From positions 1 through 25,000 of the forward strand of contig JABUQX010117081.1 of NCBI GenBank assembly GCA_015478945.1: a stretch of 25,000 nt of DNA, written 5' to 3'. Made by a program: the position numbers and the translations under genes. Positions 1 through 12,130 of the stretch are shown in pieces. This DNA comes from Trachelipus rathkii. Taxonomy: Eukaryota > Arthropoda > Malacostraca > Isopoda > Trachelipodidae. The notes below the pieces were generated by a model, which saw only the letters and a program-made list of their open reading frames with translations, searched no databases and was not told the origin of the DNA. Numbering within the stretch: position 1 is the stretch's first letter; each line of letters starts with the position of its first letter.

Positions 1-950
1 AGGAAAAAAGTTCGTCAAAGAGATTGACCTTTTCAGTTGGAGTATTAGTAACAGAACCATCAGGGTGAATAAGAGGAGGAATGGCAGATTTTCAGAAATT
101 ATTAGGGATGTTTTTGGCTAGAGGACAGAAAGGTTTGTCAGTAGGAGAAACGCGAAAGTTAGCATGTTTTCGTTTTGTGAAAGTCCGCTTTGCTCATTGA
201 ATAGTATCCCTGCAACGATTCCAAACTGAATGAAAATTGGCCAGAGTGATAGGAGAACTGGAATTTTCCACTCCCAATAATACGGTCTCTAGCCTAAATG
301 GCACGATAACAAGCACAGAGATAAAGCAGTCACTCCAGTTATAGTTGGCGTAAAAGCGACGCAAAGCCTCCCCCCCCTATCTGCCCGATTAAGGTTTCAG
401 AAAATACGCTTAGGGCTGGATGGAGCTGTTGGAGAGAAAGTATTAAAATTTAGAGATATTAGGTTGTGGTCAGATTTATCGATAGAAGCGAAGGTGGCGT
501 ATTTATAGATATGAGGACTAATGGTGAAACCTATGTTTTACCACTAGCCCTCCTGTCTATAAATACGCCACCTTTGCTTTTATCAGTAAATCTTACCTCA
601 ACCTAATACCTCTTAATTTTAATACTTTCTTTCCAACAGCCCCAATAAAGTGTGCTCAAGAATTGGTTGGAACTATCCGGAATGTGTGTAGGTTCCCTTA
701 TTAGCAGCTCCAGATCGTTGAGAATGCTGAATAATTCCTCCTCCTCCTCCTGGATAGTTATAAGAAGACCCAACCATTTAGTGTTGTTTACATTGAATCC
801 CCTAGGTACCCCAGTATTAGGATGAGAAGATATAAATAGCCCCTTGAGAAGTAGTAAGAAAATAAAAAATAGCTTGTAGCTCGGTAACTCGGTGAAAGAG
901 CAATCGCCCAACAGAGCGAGAGAGTTAGGTCCATGACTGGTCGGGTGGGA
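1..950 (-). mobile_element. Decayed non-LTR retrotransposon (LINE), endonuclease to pre-RT linker, cut by left edge
   Basis: Read on the minus strand, this stretch carries pieces of the second ORF of a jockey/CR1-like LINE. The product would be an endonuclease plus reverse transcriptase that nicks target DNA and copies element RNA into it. From high to low coordinates: a GFNVNNTKWLGL stretch (about 760-800) matches the family 'GDFNV' endonuclease motif with its Asp lost. EPTHIPDS follows at about 679-702, then SDHNLIS at 454-474, the last endonuclease motif. RRFYANYNWSD follows near 345-380, WNRCRDTI at 200-223, then HANFRVSPTDKPF and LAKNIPNNF. The linker ends at the window edge, so RT would lie outside. 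Two in-frame stops and several frame changes mean it is dead. A 110-bp inverted duplication interrupts the endonuclease. The family match is from memory of decapod LINE proteins, and the 5' limit near 950 is approximate. Confidence 0.83.
421..645. repeat. 110-bp inverted duplication, 4-nt spacer, inside LINE
   Basis: Positions 421-530 and 535-645 are reverse complements with about 14 differences, roughly 87 percent identity by eye. The spacer is only CTAT. Both arms encode the same LINE endonuclease piece. Arm 421-530 encodes it on the minus strand (SDHNLIS, in register with the rest of the element). Arm 535-645 encodes it on the plus strand (YKYATFAF...LNFNTFFPTAP). The second arm is therefore an inverted local copy, not part of the original reading frame. 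Most arm differences are transitions, which fits age. The similarity stops abruptly at both outer ends. Confidence 0.93.
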
Positions 951-2340
951 GAATGTAAGAGAGCTATTCTCTCTTTGGGCTTAGCTATCGTCCTATTACA
1001 ACACCTAGTTTCAGTTTACTCTTTTTTTTATTCTCAAATAATTTGTTTACAAATTCATTTTCTTTGGATCGGTTGGAGAGTAATCCAATATCACGTAATT
1101 TTCCTGCGCTTATTACACACGGAAAATTTAGTTCCATTCTGAAGAGACAAAGTAAATATTTGAAAGGCACGAGAGAAAGTTAAAAACATAATAACCTTTT
1201 TTATATTATGCACAATTTATACTTTGAATGAAGATGCGCAGAATTGACTGAAATGAGGTAGAGCATTTTGGGACTTGTGAAACTGGGTATTAGACATGGC
1301 ATTTTCCTAGAGCCACCAAAGTTTTTAAATGTTCTGAAAAGAACATGGTTCCTCGCAGCATTAGCAACGATATCTTAAAAAGACACGCCCCGAAAGTGCC
1401 CAGTTTCGTTTCGCCACAAGGCCAAGAGAGTTCGAGTACGTCACGCTGAGTCATGATGTCCGACTGTAACGTATATAGTTTTGCTGTACCAGGCAGAATC
1501 GAAGTGTGTTTCAAAATATGGAATTAGACACGCTTTCTAGTGTCTTTCTTTCGGGACCTCCTTTTTCTTCTGGGATGTCAATCTGTTTTTGTCGATGTCT
1601 CTCAATTTTTCCTTGAACCACTTGCTTTCATACTTCAGCAAAATCTTCACAATCTCGCTTGAATTTTCTTTGGGATCAAAAATTTTAGTTGGGCCGCTTC
1701 TTATAGTGTTTTTCAGAAAGATTCAATGGCTTTCTATAAATTTGAATACGGTCTCGAGACGACAAAAGGTAGTGAATTAATTTTTCCTTTACTCCATATT
1801 CTTTACTTTTGTTTCCAAACAACAATTACAGCATAATTTTGAGCAATAACTCCAGCTAGTAGAACCGTTTTAAATTCAGAGTAGCTTAAGGACATACCAC
1901 TTAACTCTGAAAAACATAGTCTTTGCCCTGAGAACCTTTGCCCTTCCTGAGCAGGAAGATTATTAATAGTTTTTTGATTATTATATCTGCTGTTTTCCTC
2001 AGAGATATGATTTTTGATATATTCCAACTTTTCGCGCTTTTGCTTAAATACCATCCGAGGTAGCAGATGTTGAATCGAACATTGCCAATATCGTTTAAAA
2101 TTTTATGATTAATTTTAATTAAGAGAAATTCTTTACAATTTTAAATTTTATTGGCTAAGTCAATCTAACCTCCGCACCTTTGTAATATAACCGGTAAAGT
2201 ACTTTGATACAAATATAAGGTATGTTTAGTGTTAAAAATAATTTCCGGGGGGCGAGACATGAGCGAACAAGTAATATGGCTTTTTGTTCTTCGCCTCCGT
2301 ATGATTTTACTGTTTTACTTGTATATTTTTTGAACACTTT
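951..2340. other. No recognisable gene
   Basis: Mixed-composition sequence without a supported gene. Open frames of 60-85 codons occur on both strands (for example minus 1290-1514, plus 1589-1780, minus 1803-2054). None shows a family motif, signal peptide or repeat that I recognise, and they overlap one another. The first 200 bases might still contain decayed 5' endonuclease sequence of the neighbouring LINE. The 1260-1520 part is less AT-rich than its surroundings and could be an old coding or mobile-element piece, but I cannot name it. Confidence 0.5.
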
Positions 2341-4790
2341 ACTCAACACATTTTAATCCTCTTTAAGTTTACTATAGTAATATCATTTTTTGTCATTTTA
2401 AATATCCTACTTGAATACCTATTAGTATTTACAAATAACTATTTTATTATGTCATATCGCAAATATAAAATTAGTTATATAATTCATTATAGTAGTCATA
2501 ATAATATATAGTAAATATTAATATATAGTTTAATAATATTATATAATACTATATATATATATTAATATTAAGTATATTATAAATATATATATTAATATAT
2601 ATTATGATATATAAATATATAATATGATATATAATATGTATATTAATATTAATATATATATATCATTTAAACTAGTACAGTTTTACCAGTAATGAAGATA
2701 AGTGTGTTAATCTATTTGATAATGATAGCATGGATACGTATATGGCGAGAACTATTAGGCTAACTGAGGAATAAGGGTAAATATTAGGTTATTAAGATAT
2801 AGTTCATAAAAATATATACCGATAAGTAACTCAAAAATCATTCTAAAAATTCTAAATGGTAAATTGTATGTATATGTTTCTCTAGAAGTTTAAATTATAG
2901 ATCGTTTACTTCAGTTGTCAATATACATCTTTTTGGAAATAAGCATTTATTACCTCATTAATATAACGAGTGTTGACGTTAATGTCGGGACCCTTATTAG
3001 GCGGATAAGAAGTAATGAAATATGTTGCCCCATATAGTCATACGGTTACGGGTTCATTAGTGATGGGGTAGGAACAGAAAGAGAGAGAAATTAGGAATGC
3101 ATTAATCTAAGTTGAAAGCAAGCTTGCCACCTGGATGAGACTATATTAGCCAGATAGGAGCGGATAGTTTATAAGTTTATCGTATATATTGTTAGATGAG
3201 GTTTATTCATAGCTATGGGAATAAGTTTATCTCCTAATGTATCATGTTCATATTAAGGAGGTAATACATTGTTAAGTAATATTATGGATTCGTTTAAAAC
3301 AAATCATTAAAAAAGGAAATAAACATCAAAAAAAAATTTCGGAAATCATTAGGAGGATTTTATCGTAGCCACGAAGTTTAGTCTTTAAGCATTATATAAT
3401 TTATATTAGTACGATTTCAAGGTGGTCTAAAAATAAAAAATATTATAAGATAAAACTTATCTTTCGCCCTTTCTTCAATTAGTAAAGGGTATTTATTATG
3501 CATAAAAAGATGGCAAAAAGCTTTATTTTGTAGCTATTAGTTCATGAAGACAGAATTTGATGCTTTTTTTTATTTAAAAATCACTAGGATATAGAATTAG
3601 ACATCCAGAAAGATTGTTCTGGGTATCGATCCTTTTTGAACAATTATATTTATCGTTTGTGCTAAGAAAATAATATTTTTTGATTTACAAAGACAATAAA
3701 AATGTCTTCGTCTAATATTATATTGATTGTTAATTTATATGATATGATATATATTAATATATAATATATATATTAATATTATAATAGTTAACGTATTAAT
3801 GATATTTTAAATATATATATATATTAGTATATATGTTAATATATATATATTAATATATATTTAAATTATATATGTTAATAAGAATATATATATATCTAGT
3901 TAATTAATATATAATTTATTATATATATATAATAAATATAATGAATATATATATATTTGTTATGTATATATTAATATATATATTATCTATATATATAATA
4001 GTATATATATAATTATATTATATATATGTATGTATTTATATATATAATATATTAATATATATAATATATATATTTATATATATATATATATATATATTAA
4101 TTATATATAATAATATATTCATAATTATTATTATATAATAGTAAAAATATAAACAAAATAATATATTTATCTTATTATTATTATTATTAATAAATTATAA
4201 GTATTTATTTTTAATAGGACGTAATACACTAAATAATATATTATATAATATAATATAATAATATAAATAAATTTATATAAATATTAGATATAGAAAATGC
4301 TTATATGACAGAAAGTCCTTTTTATTTTTAGTAGCTCATAAATTATTAATACTCAGTAGGATAATGCGGATGCGGTATAGTTTAAATATAATATATTAAT
4401 AATATATATATAGATAACTTGTTTTTCCAGTATATTACAAAAAGTATTTTATTACTATATATACTGCATATATAATTCGTATAAGAATTTTTTAAAATGT
4501 AATTTATACATATAATATTAAATATATAAATAAAAAAATATAACTTTCCAGTTAAAAAATAAAATATAATATATAAAATATAAATTTACTAAGATCTATT
4601 AAGTACGGAAAAATATATAATAATACATTATTATATAATATAATAACTATATATGTTTAAATTATGATATAAATAAATATATAATTAATATTAGCTTACT
4701 AGTTATGTAGAAATTTAAATCCATTGATTATAATATATATTAATAATATTATATAATTTTAGATATGTATATATTAACAAGCATTTGGCT
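2341..4790. repeat. AT-rich block with interrupted (TA)n / (TAATAT)n microsatellites
   Basis: Very AT-rich sequence with dense runs of TATA, TTAATATA and related motifs. They are strongest at 2500-2665, 3735-4135, 4235-4290 and 4380-4420. The runs are broken by ordinary AT-rich DNA (2680-3700) that holds no open frame of note. Many interruptions of the repeat indicate an old, degraded microsatellite rather than a fresh expansion. No gene or RNA is visible. Confidence 0.85.
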
Positions 4791-7028
4791 TCGATTGACC
4801 TTAAACGGCAGCAGACTTGTCCTGTAAGAAGCAACTGATGACATACTGACACGCGCTCACAGAGGTGCATTATAGCTCGCTCGCACGAAGATAACCTAAA
4901 TTATCACGAAAAAATACTCAATGATATGAACAAAATTATGGGTAAAGTGAAAAAACTACCGTTAAACTATTATTTCGTGCTGAATATTATTATATTATTT
5001 TATATAAATATTTAGGATTAATAGAATAAACCACTAACAAAATAATGATAATAAAATATAATATTTTTAACTATAAAAAACTTTATCTAATTAAAGATAA
5101 TATATAGGTAATCAAAATTGTATTGAGGTCCCAGAGATCACTGAGTAATGGTACGTAAAGGTATAGGATAGTATTATTCAAAAAAATATTGATATGTCAC
5201 TTACAACTCATTCAACAAATCGATACGCAATTTGAACGTTTTTTTGCATGTTTAAAATTAATATGATTAGATAGATATATGAGTTTTAGTCTCAAATACC
5301 TATTAATTATATAATTGTTATTTATTCATATAATAAGGGTATTAAGTGTGAACTGTGAGGAATACCTATACACTCTAAATTGGACCTCACATATAATAAT
5401 CATCTTTCACTAACTACTCTCACGTACCTATTAATAGGAAAGAATGAATTTTAACATGATTTAATAATGAATATCTATTTTGTCAATTAAAGTTTATAGA
5501 TCAAAATATCTATAAATTGGGAAAAGTTGGTGCTACGAGTAGTATACTTACAATTTTATTCTGCCTTTCTGCCACTTATTCTACTGAGAGTCTGAATTCT
5601 CTTTTCAAGTTCATATATTTAATTATTATAGCTACTATTTTATTTTTTTAATTACTCTCTCTCTTTTGGAACATTAAATGGCTTAAAGGAAAGCAATATT
5701 CATTGCAAATTATTTATCATTAAAGCGTAATGAGTCTATGCGTGGGTAAGTAACATTTATTCCAACATTCCAATTAATTAACATGTACTAACTATATATA
5801 TATACAAAATAATATAAATATAATTATATATACAACTTAATTGCATATATAATAGTAATTTTATTCTTTTAAAATGCTATATCGTAGTTTAAATAAAACC
5901 AACAGCAAGTTATATATTCAAATCATTAAATTAACGTCTTTTTGAATAAATGCGTGTGTTTTCTTCATCACTACTATAGTGAACTTTAGTAGATAATCTT
6001 ACTACATTGATAATCTGTATTATTTAGATGGAGATTTACTTATATATGTTAAGAAGATGTTGGTTCTGTATATTTCATTATTTTTCCTTATTAATGGATG
6101 GCTATCTTAAATAGACACTGTTCGATTATAAATGAAGATGACTCGATTGCATAGTTTTACTCAAGCGTGGGGTTATACATTTTGCTTAACTTTCAACCAA
6201 ACTGAATTAGGATCAAATCATTTAGAAAGATGCAATTAATTGATTTCGTTTATAGAATAGTCTTATTAAAGCATTAGAATTTTGCACTGCAAAATCTTTT
6301 GATAACTATACGTCCTGCCCTGTATTTTTCGTTAGAATAAGACCTCACCTACAGAGGACTGTCACGAAAAATTTCTTCACTCACGTGGAGAGATTCGACC
6401 TGTTCATAACTCTGTAGAGACTAAGGAGATGGTAGGATATCTGCAAGAAGAATAGCTATTTTTGCTTCCGCGATTATGTTAATGAGTGGCGAATTAAAAG
6501 GCTGCTCGGATTGAAGAGAGTGTTTTAGGCCAGACTGCAACCAAAAGTAACGATTTAACTTGGATATATCATGAGATTATAGTTTAACAAAAAATATAAT
6601 TGAATAAAAAACAAAGAGGAAAATAAATAAAAAAAAAAGAAAATTATAGGCAAAAAAAAGTTATGCAAGGTCCTTCAATAAAAATATCATACTCCAACGC
6701 ATCACCAAAAGCGTGTTGTGTATTATCACTATTGTCTTTTAAATTTGTAAGATTTGCACTCCTTGATTTTGAGCAGTCATCAATATTAATTTTCGTTATC
6801 AGAAAATTCACTTTGATGGTATCTTGTAGATTTTTACCAAATGTAAGTAAAAAGAGGTAAGTTTGTTAACTTCTTTTTATGGAAAGTCGTTTGTGAAAGA
6901 TTCTGTAATCTTGTAGAAGACATTAGTCAATATTGAATAACTCCCAATATAGATTTAAAAAAATATATATATATCAGATTCACATATAATTTAGAACATT
7001 TGGGTAACGTTACAAATCGACTTAATCG
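4791..7028. other. AT-rich sequence without recognisable genes
   Basis: Mostly AT-rich. A more balanced segment at 4790-4905 and another at 6290-6550 stand out slightly but give no recognisable product in any frame. A 65-codon plus-strand frame at 6663-6860 shows no family feature and is probably chance. Short TATA runs occur near 5790-5840 and 6960-6975. Confidence 0.5.
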
Positions 7029-7113
7029 TATGCTCATTTCACATACACTGTATACCTAATAAATAGTGATCATATGTTCATTTCACTCAGATACGTTGTA
7101 TACCTAATAAATA
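7029..7113 (+). repeat. Two-copy tandem duplication, about 44-bp period
   Basis: Copy one (7029-7065) and copy two (7073-7113) share TATG(C/T)TCATTTCAC near the start and GTATACCTAATAAATA at the end, separated by a slightly variable middle. This looks like a simple local duplication with later small indels. No function is evident. Confidence 0.75.
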
Positions 7114-7321
7114 CTCTTGCCGTTATTATAATAAATTGTTTTATTGAGGTCGCATTTAATTGTTTGTTACGGAAATTATAAATTGTTGAAACTAATAAAT
7201 AACGCGTTTATCAGAGTTCTATTCTAAAGCTATTCTCATTTATATTATGGAGAATATAATTCTTATATCACCCGCAAATCTCGACCATAAAACATCCCGC
7301 GCCCCATGCCGCAGGGCCAAA

Positions 7322-7386
7322 GCGCGGATGCGGAATGCGGATCTTTAATCAATGTGCGGATGCTCCCGGGATGCGGATGCGGATGT
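7322..7386 (+). repeat. Degenerate GCGGAT(G) short tandem repeat in a GC-rich island
   Basis: The motif GCGGATGCGG recurs here (GCGGATGCGGAATGCGGAT, then GTGCGGATG, then ATGCGGATGCGGATG), broken by an AT-rich spacer and CTCCCGGG. Together with 7280-7320 it forms a small GC-rich island within very AT-rich DNA. ATCCGC/GCGGAT repeats are, from memory, a recurrent low-complexity class in arthropod genomes. An overlapping minus-strand open frame (7349-7585) runs into a TA microsatellite and is not a gene. Confidence 0.75.
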
Positions 7387-8640
7387 TTACCTGCATCACT
7401 AAGATATATATATATATAGTATACGTATAAGGTATAAATATATATATATATATAGTTCTCGGATATAGAGTCTCTATTCGGTGAACATAACGGGGTAATT
7501 GTATACTATATAAATTGATATCATCCAGCTGAAATAATATGGCTTCTTCTTCTAAGGGTCTTGACATTTTGGAACTGGAACTCATTATATATATATAGCT
7601 ACAAAGCTGATTTTTATGAGTTATTTATTTTGGTAGTGTCCGCTCAGGGGGTGTATCTGCTCTCCGCTCATATTACCGCGGCCTAACTAATCATTAAATG
7701 GAGAGTTAATATGGAAAACTTCCTACCCTTACTTAGTGTTTAATCTACCCGTAATTATACGGTCTCGTAAGAGCCTCATCTACTCTTATATACCTAATAT
7801 TGGTCCATATATATTATATATAGTGTATAATTATACCTATATATTATACTAATAAATTAATATATATAATTATGAGGTTGTGCCCTTGAACCTATAAGTA
7901 ATAAAATTTCCACCTTCCTCCAAAAGTAAACATGCCTTCCCGCCCATCTCTGCTAGTACTCGGTGTTTAAACCAGAACGAGTTACGAGTCTTATATGCCA
8001 ACATCCTACCATCTCTCAAGCGTCCACAAATCCAACACCAAAATAATGCAAAGGGTGTGCCATTCTCATATTGCTCTTCTCATTATTGTAATTTTATCTT
8101 TTTTAATGTATATTTATTACAATATTCACACACTGTGATCTATAATATATAGTTAGATCTCATAAGGTGAATTTTTTTCACAAATAGATTATTTAGTCTG
8201 GTTCGCATCCTGTAATTCTATTGTAGGTTGTTTTGTTGGAGTATAAAATGTAGTTTCCATCCTAATACGGTTGTCTGTCTTATTTTGATTCTAGTAAAAA
8301 GGCTAGTAAAGGACAGTTGTTGCACGTCAACTTGGGGAACCTGGGATCCCCACTACAATTAATTATGCCCAACCCAAGATGAATCGTGCATAGCCTCAGA
8401 ATTTCTGGCGCATGTATTGCCATGTTTAAGCACTCACACAACCCAAAAATCTAAAGGGACGCAAGGAGGACAGCTGATGATAAACATATATAAAAAAATT
8501 TTATCATACAGGTTATAATTTAAATTACATGAATATACAAATGTATATATATTCATTTTTATTTCACTCCATCTAGTAAGTCAATTAAATTGTAGTTTTT
8601 GAAGATATTTGGATTGTGGCTCTTACTATAGCAAGGTTAT
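7387..8640. other. AT-rich sequence with short TA runs, no gene seen
   Basis: Contains TA runs at 7403-7455 and 7805-7880 and otherwise ordinary sequence. The 7620-7800 and 7900-8060 parts are less AT-rich but give no recognisable product on either strand. No tRNA, repeat family or regulatory site can be supported. Confidence 0.5.
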
Positions 8641-8650
8641 TTTAGGATAT

Positions 8651-8702
8651 CTAATATATATATCTATATATAATATTATATATATATATAGTTATATTAT
8701 AT

Positions 8703-8736
<34 letters not shown>

Positions 8737-8872
8737 TATTATATATATATATATATATATAATATATATATATAATATATATTATATAATAATATATATA
8801 TATATATATATATTTAATATATAATTATTTAATATATATATTATATATATATATAATATAATAATATATATA

Positions 8873-8903
<31 letters not shown>

Positions 8904-9050
8904 TATTATATTATTAATATATTAATATATAATAATATTATAATATATAATATATATATATATATTAATATATTATTATATATATATATAATAATAGCAA
9001 TAATATAATTAATAATTACTTAATAATATATAGTATATATACAGTCACTT
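8651..9050. repeat. Long (TA)n microsatellite block
   Basis: About 400 bases almost entirely of TATA with occasional TAA/ATT interruptions, ending near the AATAGCAATAATATAATTAAT stretch around 8990-9030. The plus-strand open frame at 8609-8824, a run of Ile and Tyr, is translated microsatellite and not a protein. Confidence 0.95.
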
Positions 9051-9350
9051 TATACTTGCATATAACAAATGAGGAAAAGCAGGGCGCCAAATATCGTTCA
9101 ACTTTGCGTCAGTGATACTTAGAACTGAAGGTTGAAACTGACTTCACGTCACTAAGACCCTGCAGCTTCCTAAACTTGATTCTTCGTTTAAAATTAAATT
9201 AAGGTTTCTTATTCTCGGCTTTTTTGCGGTAGGGATGCAGATCCTAAATGGATGAGTCTATTTATTACTATGTGTGATAAATAAGTCTCTACGAAGATCA
9301 TATCTCATACTATCTAATATTCTATCTATCCTCTCATTTACTAACTATCA
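9051..9350. other. Unique spacer between two TA blocks
   Basis: Less AT-rich spacer of about 300 bases. It carries TCAGTGATACTTAGAACTGA and, 17 bases further on, a TGACTTCACGTCACT segment, a weak internal echo. No gene, RNA or mobile element is recognised. Confidence 0.4.
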
Positions 9351-9760
9351 CTACTCTATATATAATATCTATATATACCTATATATATCTTATATATATA
9401 TATATATATATACTCATATCATTATATTATATATATTATATATATTATCATATTATATCTGTATATCTATATATAATATATCTATATCTATATACCTATA
9501 TATATACTATATATACTATATATAATATATACTCTATATATATCTATCTCTTACTCCTATACTATATATATATCATATATATTCATTACTATATATATTA
9601 TCTATATATATATATATCTATATCTATTCATATATATATAATCTATCTCTATATTCTATCTCTCTATAGTATATTACTGCAAAAAAAAAATTAATACTAC
9701 TATCTATATATAATATCTCTATAATATATATATATACATTTATCTATATATATAGTCTCT
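9351..9760. repeat. Compound (TA)n / (CTATAT)n microsatellite
   Basis: TATATA runs are interspersed with CTATAT and ATCTAT hexamers across about 400 bases, with one poly-A interruption near 9680. Its plus strand has C but hardly any G, unlike the purer TA block at 8651-9050, so the motif probably began as CTATAT. The Tyr/Ile-rich plus-strand open frame at 9274-9525 is translated repeat. Confidence 0.9.
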
Positions 9761-11390
9761 TCATATCAAAATTTTATAACATAATTAATAAATTTATCCA
9801 CTAAAATAATTATTCACTATTTATCTTCTTGATCTTTCCCTTTACATATTAATATATACCCCTTACTTTCTTACTGCATTTCTGAATCTTAACATGAGTC
9901 GAGAACTCTCATATTTTGGAATGAGATAATATAACAATCAGTTGATTAAAAAATACTTTAAAAATGTACATCATTTTGCAGTACCACATGACAGGCCTCG
10001 AAGCCCAAGTTTTCTTCCTCTCTCGGTGGTTCGCGCCATACGCCCCAAATGACACTTCGAGAGCTATTTATGTGGCCACATTTAATGTTTTTCTTATGAA
10101 TTTCCTATTTTTCTATTCAGTTATATAAATGTTCAATAATAATATGATATTTATTTAAAAATGAAATTTTTCCCGAAGGATAGAAGTAATATTGTAGGCC
10201 ATTTTTCTTTTGTGAATATTGTTTGTAAAGGCCTCGTGCTATAAGAAATGGTTATAGTTAAGAGGCATTTGCTAGCAGTAATGAAAGAGATAGACTATGT
10301 ATTATTGCTATTCTCTATGGTATCCAGAAAATATATAATAAAAATGTACATGTAACAGGGTCACAAAGATAATGCGATCTTTAAATTATCCTAATATAGG
10401 GATTGAGGGAATAGGTTACGTTAGGAATGAAAACGATGGGAAAAAGGGGGGGGGGAATGAAAATTAAAAAGAGGCATAATCAATGATGATGCATATTATA
10501 CTTTTTAAATCAATCACGCAAAATAAAAATAAAAAACGACCAAAATTTCAATCCTAAGCCAACCTTGAGATTTGTTGTTTTTTTTTAATCAATCAATAGA
10601 GAAAAACATTTAAAAACCAAAAAAAAATAAAACTGAAAAATATGTTCCCCTAACCACATTTTAACAAATACCAAACATGAGGCTAGGTGAAACAGTTAGA
10701 TAATATAGAGTATATATAGTGATATATAATATATTATAAAAAAATAAAATAAATAAAAAATATATTAAATAATATAAATTAAATATAAATTAATAAATAA
10801 AAGTAAATATGTAATATATATACACATTTATAGATTTTGTTTTTTGTTTTTTATACTTGGTTTATTTTAAAAGTTATACATATATATAAAAAAGAAAAAA
10901 TGCTTCTTACAGCTCACTGTTAAAAAGCCGTTAGGACCCTTTAAAAAGGGAAGTTAACTCCGATAATATATCGAAACGAACCTAGTGATAACTGTACCGG
11001 GTGGCGAGCGTATCTATTTCAGGGCTAAGAGTAGTGGCGTCAAAGTTGCCCAGAGATATATATATAGTTTCTTGTTGTGTGTTAGACTAAAGGGAATACC
11101 GGAACAAGATTAAACACAGTCGCAAAAGAATCGATCTTTATAAGTAAAGAGTCAGGGTTCTCGGAAAACTCAAAACGAGAGGGAACAAACGGGGGGACTT
11201 TTCTTCTCCCCTCTCGTCCCACGCGGTTCGGCTTCGAGCAACATCTTACAAAAAAAATCAAAAAAAAACGATGAGAACAATAACAATTAATAAATAGATA
11301 CTTAAGTTAATATGAAAAAGCACCTTATACTTGGTTCGGTATGAATACTCTATTAAGCGCACATCTAGAATATGAGTATGTTTTTAGCGC
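9761..11390. other. AT-rich sequence without recognisable genes
   Basis: Ordinary AT-rich DNA with A-rich tracts around 10,500-10,860, a run of ten G at 10,446-10,455 and short TA-rich pieces at 10,700-10,830. The 9980-10,085 and 10,910-11,060 parts are more balanced in composition but yield no recognisable protein or RNA. A small hairpin at 11,175-11,217 is listed separately. Confidence 0.5.
11175..11217 (+). repeat. Short inverted repeat (9-bp stem)
   Basis: ACGAGAGGG at 11,175-11,183 pairs perfectly with CCCTCTCGT at 11,209-11,217 across a 25-base loop that contains a run of six G. No T tract follows that would make it a terminator, and the host is a eukaryote. It is an isolated structure without an assigned role. 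Confidence 0.6.
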
Positions 11391-11394
11391 TAAG

Positions 11395-11460
11395 CGGACG
11401 GCTCGAACAACGCTGCACCCGGTTGCATGACTCGATAGTTAGCGTTCGGCTGAGCACGAT
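11395..11460 (-). mobile_element. tRNA-derived SINE head, likely degenerate
   Basis: On the minus strand, GTGCTCAGCCGAACG (11,443-11,457) resembles the internal RNA polymerase III A box. TGTTCGAGCCG (11,399-11,409) resembles the B box (GGTTCGANNCC). The box-to-box distance of about 48 bases suits a tRNA. The acceptor stem does not pair convincingly, so it is not a working tRNA gene. A tRNA-headed SINE remnant is the likeliest origin. The element's body and tail cannot be delimited. Confidence 0.5.
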
Positions 11461-11639
11461 ATTTTCAAGATATCAATGTCTTTTTTATGTAATTCTTTTA
11501 CAAGGGACGTAGTGCTATACTATACTATATATACTAGCTACCCCTATACGTATATACTACATTATAGTGTTAGGATATTATTATATTACTAATTTCAATA
11601 TGTAGTAGTCCGTTATAATGCGGGGGGACAGGATTATAA

Positions 11640-11697
11640 GGGTACATAAAACTATATATATTATATATATATTATATTATATATATATATAAATACT
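11640..11697. repeat. (TA)n microsatellite
   Basis: TATATA runs with ATTATA interruptions over about 55 bases, lying between the SINE-like remnant and the LINE tail. Confidence 0.9.
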
Positions 11698-11789
11698 TGC
11701 TCACTTATACCATACTATCTACTCTAAATTCTTGGGACTTGTCTTGATCTCTTCTTTCCGCTCAGGAAGAGAGATTCATATATAACCAC

Positions 11790-12130
11790 CAGTGAAGCCC
11801 ATCCCTTATATGGGCAATATTGACATCTTTCCTCAGACGCTCCCTCTCTGCACTACTCCTAGCTTACTCGCTCTTAAAGCGTCTCCATATTTGGAGCTGA
11901 CTGTCTTGTCCAGAGGAGGGGGTGCGACCGGGGAGTGGTCGCCGCATGGCCTCCTCTCTTCCGGTCTGTCCGCCGTTGGGTTGTCGTCCGCTCTGGTGTC
12001 CAGTGTGACCTGCGTTGTGTTTCGGCATTCTCTGTCCTGCTCCATCCTCTCCAGATGTCCCACCCATCTCATCTCCCCACAATCCATCTTCAGTGGTCAT
12101 CTTCTTCAGCACTATTATCTTCTCTAAATA
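11790..12130 (-). mobile_element. Probable 3' end of an RTE-like LINE (decayed)
   Basis: The minus strand reads MRWVGHLERMEQDR near 12,020-12,080. This matches the 'LRWxGHxxRM' motif that follows the reverse transcriptase in many RTE-like and related LINEs. Downstream frames give TLDTRA...RPEERR, like the Arg/Gly/Pro-rich stretch that usually follows. Two minus-strand frames (11,833-12,087 and 11,864-12,112) each keep part of the similarity, which implies a frameshift. The segment is clearly more GC-rich than its surroundings. Plus-strand frames over the same bases (11,792-12,127; 11,935-12,255) are antisense shadows. The short motif keeps confidence moderate. Confidence 0.55.

Noticed and set aside
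421..530. Plus-strand reading of this segment (VGEKVLKFRDIRLW...EAKVAYL) looked like the C-terminal part of an RTE-type reverse transcriptase.
   Set aside because: The minus strand gives SDHNLIS in register with the flanking LINE endonuclease and linker, which explains the segment better. The plus reading contains stops right after and fits no neighbour.
8609..9525. Open frames of Ile/Tyr-rich protein at 8609-8824 and 9274-9525.
   Set aside because: They are direct translations of TA and CTATAT microsatellites.
11175..11217. Hairpin as a rho-independent terminator.
   Set aside because: The genome looks eukaryotic, the loop is long and no T tract follows.
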